Assembly: GCF_050947335.1 (NCBI RefSeq)
Contig: NW_027473690.1
Location: 1-64,000 of the forward strand
Length of the DNA stretch: 64,000 nucleotides
From: Megachile rotundata
Lineage: Eukaryota; Arthropoda; Insecta; Hymenoptera; Megachilidae
Direction: 5' to 3'
Each line of letters begins with the position of its first letter. The stretch's first letter is position 1. The notes below the pieces were generated by a model, which saw nothing but the letters and a program-made list of their open reading frames with translations, had not been told where the DNA came from and made no database searches. A program made the position numbers and the translations under genes. This document shows positions 54,401 to 64,000 of this stretch, one piece after another.

Positions 54401-57400
54401 GTCGTTCTATCGATAATATAACCATAATATGGCTAATAATATGATTTAGATTGATAATACTAAGAGTAGTGAGTATAGTAATTCTCGTTCTATCGATCAT
54501 ATATGCATAATATGGCTAATAATATGAGTTAGATTGATAATAATAAGAGTAATAACTACAGTAATTGTCGTTCTATCGATCATATAAGCATAATAAGGCT
54601 AATAATATGATTTAGAGTGATAATACTAAGAGTAGTGAGTATAGTAATTCTCATTCTATCGATCATATAAGCATAATATGGCTAATAATATGAGTTAGAT
54701 TGATAATAATAAGAGTAATGAGTATAGTAATTGTCGTTCTATCGATCATTTAAGCATAATATGGGTAATAATATGAGTTAGATTGATAATAATAAGAGTA
54801 ATAACTACAGTAATTGTCGTTCTATCGATCATATAAGCATAATAAGGCTAATAATATGATTTAGAGTGATAATACTAAGAGTAGTGAGTATAGTAATTCT
54901 CATTCTATCGATCATATAAGCATAATATGGCTAATAATATGAGTTAGATTGATAATAATAAGAGTAATGAGTATAGTAATTGTCGTTCTATCGATCATTT
55001 AAGCATAATATGGGTAATAATATGAGTCAGATTGATAATAATAACAGTAATAAGTATAGTAATTGTCGTTCTATCGATCATATAAGCATAATATGGCTAA
55101 TAATATGAGTTAGATTGATAATAATAAGAGTAATAAGTATAGTATTTGTCGTTCTATCGATCATTTAAGCATAATATGGCTAATAATATGAGTTAGATTG
55201 ATAATAATAAGAGTAACAACTACAGTAATTGTCGTTCTATCGATCATATAAGCATAATAAGGCTAATAATATGAGTTAGATTGATAATAATAAGAGTAAT
55301 AAGAATAGTAATTGTCGTTCTCTCGATCATATAAGCATAATATGGCTAATAATATGAGTTAGAGTGATAATACTAAGAGTAGTGAGTATAGTAATTCTCA
55401 TTCTATCGATCATTTAAGCATAATATGGCTAATAATATGAGTTAGATTGATAATAATAACAGTAATAAGTATAGTAATTGTCGTTCTATCGATAATATAA
55501 CCATAATATGGCTAATAATATGAGTTAGATTGATAATACTAAGAGTAGTGACTATAGTAATTCTCGTTTTATCGATCATATAAGCATAATATGGTTAATA
55601 ATATGAGTTAGATTGATAGTAATAAGAGTAATAAGTATAGTATTTGTCGTTCTATCGATCATATAAGCATAATATGGCTAATAATATGAGTTAGATTGAT
55701 AATAATAAGAGTAATAAGTATAGTAATTGTCGTTCTATCGATCATATAAGCATAATATGGCTAATAATATGAGTTAGATTGATAATACTAAGAGTAGTGA
55801 GTATAGTAATTCTCGTTCTATCGATCATTTAAGCATAATATGGGTAATAATATGAGTCAGATTGATAATAATAACAGTAATAAGTATAGTAATTGTCGTT
55901 CTATCGATAAAATAAGCATAATATTGCTAATAATATGAGTTAGATTGATAATACTAAGAGTAGTGAGTATAGTAGTTCTCGTTCTATCGATCATATAAGC
56001 ATAATATGGCTAATAATATGAGTTAGATTGATAACAATAAGAGTAATGAGTATAGTAATTGTCGTTCTATCGATCATTTAAGCATAATATGGGTAATAAT
56101 ATGAGTCAGATTGATAATAATAACAGTAATAAGTATAGTAATTGTCGTTCTATCGATCATATAAGCATAATATGGCTAATAATATGAGTTAGATTGATAA
56201 TAATAAGAGTAGTGAGTATAGTAATTCTCGTTCTATCGATCATATAAGCATAATATGGCTAATAATATGAGTTAGATTGATAATAATAAGAGTAATAACT
56301 ACAGTAATTGTCGTTCTATCGATCATATAAGCATAATAAGGCTAATAATATGAGTTAGAGTGATAATACTAAGAGTAGTGAGTATAGTAATTCTCATTCT
56401 ATCGATCATATAAGCATAATATGGCTAATAATATGAGTTAGATTGATAATAATAAGAGTAATAACTACAGTAATTGTCGTTCTATCGATAATATAACCAT
56501 AATATGGCTAGTAATATGAGTTAGATTGATAATACTAAGAGTAGTGAGTATAGTAATTCTCGTTCTATCGCTCATATAAGCATAATATGGCTAATAATAT
56601 GAGTTAGATTGATAATAATAAGAGTAATAAGTATAGTAATTGTCGTTCTATCGATAATATAACCATAATATGGCTAATAATATGAGTTAGATTGATAATA
56701 ATAAGAGTAATAAGTATAATAATTGTCGTTCTATCGATCATATAAGCATAATATGGCTAATAATATGAGTTAGATTGATAATACTAAGAGTAGTGAGTAT
56801 AGTAATTCTCGTTCTATCGATCAAATAAGCATAATATGGCTAATAATATGAGTTAGATTGACAATAATAAGAGTAATGAGTATAGTAATTGTAGATCTAT
56901 CGATCATTTAAGCATAATATGGCTAATAATATGAGTTAGATTGATAATAATAACAGTAATAAGTATAGTAATTGTCGTTCTATCGATAATATAACCATAA
57001 TATGGCTAATAATATGATTTAGATTGATAATACTAAGAGTAGTGAGTATGGTAATTCTCGTTCTATCGATCATATATGCATAATATGTCTAATAATATGA
57101 GTTAGATTGATAATAATAAGAGTAATAACTACAGTAATTGTCGTTCTATCGATCATATAAGCATAATAAGGCTAATAATATGATTTAGAGTGATAATACT
57201 AAGAGTAGTGAGTATAGTAATTCTCATTCTATCGATCATATAAGCATAATATGGCTAATAATATGAGTTAGATTGATAATAATAAGAGTAATGAGTATAG
57301 TACTTGTCGTTCTATCGATCATTTAAGCATAATATGGGTAATAATATGAGTCAGATTGATAATAATAACAGTAATAAGTATAGTAATTGTCGTTCTATCG

Positions 57401-58183
57401 ATCATATAAGCATAATATGGCTAATAATATGAGTTAGATTGATAATAATAAGAGTAGTGAGTATAGTAATTCTCGTTCTATCGATCATATAAGCATAATA
57501 TGGCTAATAATATGAGTTAGATTGATAATAATAAGAGTAATAACTACAGTAATTGTCGTTCTATCGATCATATAAGCATAATAAGGCTAATAATATGAGT
57601 TAGAGTGATAATACTAAGAGTAGTGAGTATAGTAATTCTCATTCTATCGATCATATAAGCATAATATGGCTAATAATATGAGTTAGATTGATAATAATAA
57701 GAGTAATAAGTATAGTAATTGTCGTTCTATCGATCATTTAAGCATAATATGGGTAATAATATGAGTCAGATTGATAATAATAACAGTAATAAGTATACTA
57801 ATTGTCGTTCTATCGATCATTTAAGCATAATATGGGTAATAATATGAGTCAGATTGATAATAATAACAGTAATAAGTATAGTAATTGTCGTTCTATCGAT
57901 AATATAAGCATAATATTGCTAATAATATGAGTTAGATTGATAATACTAAGAGTAGTGAGTATAGTAGTTCTCGTTCTATCGATCATATAAGCATAATATG
58001 GCTAATAATATGAGTTAGATTGATAATACTAAGAGTAGAGAGTATAGTAATTCTCGTTCTATCGATCATATAAGCATAATATGGCTAATAATATGAGTTA
58101 GATTGATAATAATAAGAGTAATAACTACAGTAATTGTCGTTCTATCGATAATATAAGCATAATATTGCTAATAATATGAGTTA
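51405..58183. repeat. 6.8-kb block duplicated from 23434-30212 (right copy)
   Basis: This is the right partner of the 27,971-bp-offset pair, containing 33-, 33- and 31-monomer spacing followed by the tatactaat and agagtagag markers. Its left limit is where tatagtaattg faces tataataattg. Its right limit is where gttagattg (58183) faces gttagagtg (30212). Private changes include agtagtaactac near 51811, aatagtatgag near 52280, aattgttgttc near 52990, ctcggtc near 53408 and taaaatgag near 54272. The block begins directly after the last insert-module monomers of the 17-mer domain. Confidence 0.83.
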
Positions 58184-61100
58184 GATTGATAATACTAAGA
58201 GTAGTGAGTATAGTAGTTCTCGTTCTATCGATCATATAAGCATAATATGGCTAATAATATGAGTTAGATTGATAATAATAAGAGTAATAAGTATAGTAAT
58301 TGTCGTTCTATCGATCATATAAACATAATATGGCTAATAATATGAGTTAGATTGATAATACTAAGAGAAGTGAGTATAGTAATTCTCGTTCTATCGATCA
58401 TTTAAGCATAATATGGGTAATAATATGAGTCAGATTGATAATAATAACAGTAATAAGTATAGTAATTGTCGTTCTATCGATAATATAAGCATAATAAGGC
58501 TAATAATATGAGTTAGAGTGATAATACTAAGAGTAGTGAGTATAGTAATTCTCATTCTATCGATCATATAAGCATAATATGGCTAATAATATGAGTTAGA
58601 TTGATAATAATAACAGTAATAAGTATAGTAATTGTCGTTCTATCGATAATATAACCATAATATGGCTAATAATATGAGTTAGATTGATAATACTAAGAGT
58701 AGTGACTATAGTAATTCTCGTTTTATCGATCATATAAGCATAATATGGTTAATAATATGAGTTAGATTGATAGTAATAAGAGTAATAAGTATAGTATTTG
58801 TCGTTCTATCGATCATATAAGCATAATATGGGTAATAATATGAGTCAGATTGATAATAATAACAGTAATAAGTATAGTAATTGTCGTTCTATCGATAATA
58901 TAAGCATAATATTGCTAATAATATGAGTTAGATTGATAATACTAAGAGTAGTGAGTATAGTAGTTCTCGTTCTATCGATCATATAAGCATAATATGGCTA
59001 ATAATATGAGTTAGATTGATAATAATAAGAGTAATAAGTATAGTAATTGTCGTTCTATCGATCATATAAGCATAATATGGCTAATAATATGAGGTAGATT
59101 GATAATACTAAGAGTAGTGAGTATAGTAATTCTCGTTCTATCGATCATATAAGCATAATATGGCTAATAATATGAGTTAGATTGATAATAATAAGAGTAA
59201 TGAGTATAGTAATTGTAGATCTATCGATCATTTAAGCATAATATGGTTAATAATATGAGTTAGATTGACAATAATAACAGTAATAAGTATAGTAATTGTC
59301 GTTCTATCGATAATATAACCATAATATGGCTAATAATATGATTTAGATTGATAATACTAAGAGTAGTGAGTATAGTAATTCTCGTTCTATCGATCATATA
59401 TGCATAATATGGCTAATAATATGAGTTAGATTGATAATACTAAGAGTAGTGAGTATAGTAATTCTCGTTCTATCGCTCATATAAGCATAATATGGCTAAT
59501 AATATGAATTAGATTGATAATAATAAGAGTAATAAGTATAGTAATTGTCGTTCTATCGATAATATAACCATAATATGGCTAATAATATGAGTTAGATTGA
59601 TAATAATAAGAGTAATAAGTATAATAATTGTCGTTCTATCGATCATATAAGCATAATATGGCTAATAATATGAGTTAGATTGATAATACTAAGAGTAGTG
59701 AGTATAGTAATTCTCGTTCTATCGATCAAATAAGCATAATATGGCTAATAATATGAGTTAGATTGACAATAATAAGAGTAATGAGTATAGTAATTGTAGA
59801 TCTATCGATCATTTAAGCATAATATGGCTAATAATATGAGTTAGATTGATAATAATAACAGTAATAAGTATAGTAATTGTCGTTCTATCGATAATATAAC
59901 CATAATATGGCTAATAATATGATTTAGATTGATAATACTAAGAGTAGTGAGTATGGTAATTCTCGTTCTATCGATCATATATGCATAATATGTCTAATAA
60001 TATGAGTTAGATTGATAATAATAAGAGTAATAACTACAGTAATTGTCGTTCTATCGATCATATAAGCATAATAAGGCTAATAATATGATTTAGAGTGATA
60101 ATACTAAGAGTAGTGAGTATAGTAATTCTCATTCTATCGATCATATAAGCATAATATGGCTAATAATATGAGTTAGATTGATAATAATAAGAGTAATGAG
60201 TATAGTACTTGTCGTTCTATCGATCATTTAAGCATAATATGGGTAATAATATGAGTCAGATTGATAATAATAACAGTAATAAGTATAGTAATTGTCGTTC
60301 TATCGATCATTTAAGCATAATATGGGTAATAATATGAGTCAGATTGATAATAATAACAGTAATAAGTATAGTAATTGTCGTTCTATCGATAATATAAGCA
60401 TAATATTGCTAATAATATGAGTTAGATTGATAATACTAAGAGTAGTGAGTATAGTAGTTCTCGTTCTATCGATCATATGAGCATAATATGGCTAATAATA
60501 TGAGTTAGATTGATAATACTAAGAGTAGAGAGTATAGTAATTCTCGTTCTATCGATCATATAAGCATAATATGGCTAATAATATGAGTTAGATTGATAAT
60601 AATAAGAGTAATAACTACAGTAATTGTCGTTCTATCGATAATATAAGCATAATATTGCTAATAATATGAGTTAGATTGATAATACTAAGAGTAGTGAGTA
60701 TAGTAGTTCTCGTTCTATCGATCATATAAGCATAATATGGCTAATAATATGAGTTAGATTGATAATAATAAGAGTAATAAGTATAGTAATTGTCGTTCTA
60801 TCGATCATATAAACATAATATGGCTAATAATATGAGTTAGATTGATAATACTAAGAGAAGTGAGTATAGTAATTCTCGTTCTATCGATCATTTAAGCATA
60901 ATATGGGTAATAATATGAGTCAGATTGATAATAATAACAGTAATAAGTATAGTAATTGTCGTTCTATCGATAATATAAGCATAATAAGGCTAATAATATG
61001 AGTTAGAGTGATAATACTAAGAGTAGTGAGTATAGTAATTCTCATTCTATCGATCATATAAGCATAATATGGCTAATAATATGAGTTAGATTGATAATAA

Positions 61101-62800
61101 TAACAGTAATAAGTATAGTAATTGTCGTTCTATCGATAATATAACCATAATATGGCTAATAATATGAGTTAGATTGATAATACTAAGAGTAGTGACTATA
61201 GTAATTCTCGTTTTATCGATCATATAAGCATAATATGGTTAATAATATGAGTTAGATTGATAGTAATAAGAGTAATAAGTATAGTATTTGTCGTTCTATC
61301 GATCATATAAGCATAATATGGGTAATAATATGAGTCAGATTGATAATAATAACAGTAATAAGTATAGTAATTGTCGTTCTATCGATAATATAAGCATAAT
61401 ATTGCTAATAATATGAGTTAGATTGATAATACTAAGAGTAGTGAGTATAGTAGTTCTCGTTCTATCGATCATATAAGCATAATATGGCTAATAATATGAG
61501 TTAGATTGATAATAATAAGAGTAATAAGTATAGTAATTGTCGTTCTATCGATCATATAAGCATAATATGGCTAATAATATGAGGTAGATTGATAATACTA
61601 AGAGTAGTGAGTATAGTAATTCTCGTTCTATCGATCATATAAGCATAATATGGCTAATAATATGAGTTAGATTGATAATAATAAGAGTAATGAGTATAGT
61701 AATTGTAGATCTATCGATCATTTAAGCATAATATGGTTAATAATATGAGTTAGATTGATAATAATAACAGTAATAAGTATAGTAATTGTCGTTCTATCGA
61801 TAATATAACCATAATATGGCTAATAATATGATTTAGATTGATAATACTAAGAGTAGTGAGTATAGTAATTCTCGTTCTATCGATCATATATGCATAATAT
61901 GGCTAATAATATGAGTTAGATTGATAATACTAAGAGTAGTGAGTATAGTAATTCTCGTTCTATCGCTCATATAAGCATAATATGGCTAATAATATGAGTT
62001 AGATTGATAATAATAAGAGTAATAAGTATAGTAATTGTCGTTCTATCGATAATATAACCATAATATGGCTAATAATATGAGTTAGATTGATAATAATAAG
62101 AGTAATAAGTATAATAATTGTCGTTCTATCGATCATATAAGCATAATATGGCTAATAATATGAGTTAGATTGATAATACTAAGAGTAGTGAGTATAGTAA
62201 TTCTCGTTCTATCGATCAAATAAGCATAATATGGCTAATAATATGAGTTAGATTGACAATAATAAGAGTAATGAGTATAGTAATTGTAGATCTATCGATC
62301 ATTTAAGCATAATATGGCTAATAATATGAGTTAGATTGATAATAATAACAGTAATAAGTATAGTAATTGTCGTTCTATCGATAATATAACCATAATATGG
62401 CTAATAATATGATTTAGATTGATAATACTAAGAGTAGTGAGTATGGTAATTCTCGTTCTATCGATCATATATGCATAATATGTCTAATAATATGAGTTAG
62501 ATTGATAATAATAAGAGTAATAACTACAGTAATTGTCGTTCTATCGATCATATAAGCATAATAAGGCTAATAATATGATTTAGAGTGATAATACTAAGAG
62601 TAGTGAGTATAGTAATTCTCATTCTATCGATCATATAAGCATAATATGGCTAATAATATGAGTTAGATTGATAATAATAAGAGTAATGAGTATAGTACTT
62701 GTCGTTCTATCGATCATTTAAGCATAATATGGGTAATAATATGAGTCAGATTGATAATAATAACAGTAATAAGTATAGTAATTGTCGTTCTATCGATCAT
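57799..62800. repeat. 30-monomer tandem repeat (2,490 bp), two copies
   Basis: Positions 57799-60310 match 60289-62800 at an offset of 2,490 bp (30 x 83). Paired markers are agagtagag (58032/60522), gtagatct (59217/61707), gatcaaataag (59728/62218) and tagtacttg (60207/62697). Differences noticed include gaattag near 59509, gattgacaataataac near 59270 and catatgagc near 60478. The units end differently: the next agagtagag is 35 monomers on (about 63427), so five monomers, including the tatactaat monomer, are missing at the 60.2-60.3 kb junction. Confidence 0.8.
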
Positions 62801-64000
62801 ATAAGCATAATATGGCTAATAATATGAGTTAGATTGATAATAATAAGAGTAGTGAGTATAGTAATTCTCGTTCTATCGATCATATAAGCATAATATGGCT
62901 AATAATATGAGTTAGATTGATAATAATAAGAGTAATAACTACAGTAATTGTCGTTCTATCGATCATATAAGCATAATAAGGCTAATAATATGAGTTAGAG
63001 TGATAATACTAAGAGTAGTGAGTATAGTAATTCTCATTCTATCGATCATATAAGCATAATATGGCTAATAATATGAGTTAGATTGATAATAATAAGAGTA
63101 ATAAGTATAGTAATTGTCGTTCTATCGATCATTTAAGCATAATATGGGTAATAATATGAGTCAGATTGATAATAATAACAGTAATAAGTATACTAATTGT
63201 CGTTCTATCGATCATTTAAGCATAATATGGGTAATAATATGAGTCAGATTGATAATAATAACAGTAATAAGTATAGTAATTGTCGTTCTATCGATAATAT
63301 AAGCATAATATTGCTAATAATATGAGTTAGATTGATAATACTAAGAGTAGTGAGTATAGTAGTTCTCGTTCTATCGATCATATAAGCATAATATGGCTAA
63401 TAATATGAGTTAGATTGATAATACTAAGAGTAGAGAGTATAGTAATTCTCGTTCTATCGATCATATAAGCATAATATGGCTAATAATATGAGTTAGATTG
63501 ATAATAATAAGAGTAATAACTACAGTAATTGTCGTTCTATCGATAATATAAGCATAATATTGCTAATAATATGAGTTAGATTGATAATACTAAGAGTAGT
63601 GAGTATAGTAGTTCTCGTTCTATCGATCATATAAGCATAATATGGCTAATAATATGAGTTAGATTGATAATAATAAGAGTAATAAGTATAGTAATTGTCG
63701 TTCTATCGATCATATAAACATAATATGGCTAATAATATGAGTTAGATTGATAATACTAAGAGAAGTGAGTATAGTAATTCTCGTTCTATCGATCATTTAA
63801 GCATAATATGGGTAATAATATGAGTCAGATTGATAATAATAACAGTAATAAGTATAGTAATTGTCGTTCTATCGATAATATAAGCATAATAAGGCTAATA
63901 ATATGAGTTAGAGTGATAATACTAAGAGTAGTGAGTATAGTAATTCTCATTCTATCGATCATATAAGCATAATATGGCTAATAATATGAGTTAGATTGAT
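62801..64000. repeat. Start of a further 35-monomer unit, cut by the window end
   Basis: From the tatactaat monomer (63147-63229) to the window end, the sequence follows 57752-58605 at an offset of 5,395 bp (65 monomers). It passes through agagtagag, the gtagttc beta monomers, ataaacat and agagaagtgag in the same order. The monomers at about 62800-63146 (hybrid, delta, epsilon, alpha with catttaag) are the ones missing from the 60.3-kb junction. The array evidently continues past the window. Confidence 0.8.

Larger units (their letters stand above)
1..64000. repeat. 83-bp satellite DNA array, about 771 head-to-tail monomers
   Basis: The whole window is tandem copies of one 83-bp monomer in a single orientation. 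Taking the monomer start at gctaataatatg, copies begin at 61, 144 and 227 and so on, and the last clear start is 63977. That distance is 770 x 83 plus 6, and the 6 is explained by one 2-bp and one 4-bp insertion. I saw no inverted copy, transposon or unique sequence. The plus strand carries stop triplets throughout. On the minus strand, stops in the consensus combine with the frame shift of a non-multiple-of-three unit to limit open frames to roughly 35-50 codons, so there is no coding potential. This is satellite DNA, probably centromeric or heterochromatic by analogy with other eukaryotic arrays. The family and host are not recognised. Confidence 0.98.

Noticed and set aside
1..64000. Possible coding repeat, such as a long repetitive structural protein
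   Set aside because: 83 is not a multiple of three, and the monomer has stops in all plus-strand frames and enough on the minus strand to limit open frames to a few dozen codons.
1..64000. CRISPR array or plasmid iterons
   Set aside because: There are no unique spacers: the repeat unit occupies the full period. Size and HOR structure are those of a eukaryotic satellite.
1..64000. Telomere-like TTAGG repeats
   Set aside because: gttag occurs once per monomer but is followed by att or agtg and is not in tandem, so it is not telomeric.
1..64000. Dense TAAT homeodomain-like motifs
   Set aside because: Expected from composition and from the TAA-rich left half of the monomer. No arrangement beyond the repeat itself.
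1..64000. Transposon insertion, tRNA or other RNA gene inside the array
   Set aside because: The 83-bp register is continuous across the window, with only a 2-bp and a 4-bp gain, which leaves no room for inserted sequence.

Overview
The whole 64 kb window is one uninterrupted tandem satellite-DNA array. I see no gene, RNA gene, transposon or unique sequence. The unit is an 83-bp, AT-rich monomer; a representative copy at 559-641 has 34 A, 29 T, 14 G and 6 C (24% GC). About 771 monomers run head to tail in one orientation from the first to the last base. Every landmark spacing I measured is an exact multiple of 83 bp, apart from one +2-bp and one +4-bp monomer. This is typical of eukaryotic heterochromatin, such as a centromere, pericentromere or heterochromatic sex-chromosome block. 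Two CpGs per monomer persist despite very low GC, which argues against heavy CpG methylation and fits an invertebrate such as an insect. I do not recognise the family and cannot name the species.

The monomers differ by substitutions and fall into recurring types: alpha (559-641), beta (476-558), gamma (393-475), delta (40156-40238) and epsilon (40239-40321). Alpha-like and beta-like monomers tend to alternate, giving a 166-bp dimer. These types are arranged in higher-order repeats (HORs) in which multi-kilobase blocks recur almost unchanged.

Layout. 1-9078: a block repeated 5,397 bp later, with 1-3681 matching 5398-9078. 9079-19560: a mosaic of shorter duplications, including a 10-monomer (830-bp) tandem duplication at 13832-15569 and a segment (14975-17173) copied again at 32243-34441. 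About 19560-28060: just over three copies of a 33-monomer HOR (2,739 bp). 29265-32484: two copies of a 19-monomer HOR (1,577 bp). 34429-51404: a domain dominated by a 17-monomer HOR (1,411 bp) with related 16-, 21-, 26- and 28-monomer versions. 51405-58183: a near-identical copy of 23434-30212, lying 27,971 bp away on the other side of the 17-mer domain. 57799-64000: 30- and 35-monomer HOR units.

Nothing here works as a pathway. What the window records is array evolution: unequal exchange and segmental amplification acting in whole-monomer steps, intramonomer recombination making hybrid monomers, and recent homogenisation. All comparisons were by eye from landmark variants. Block boundaries may be off by a few tens of bases, and identity is described only from the differences I noticed.
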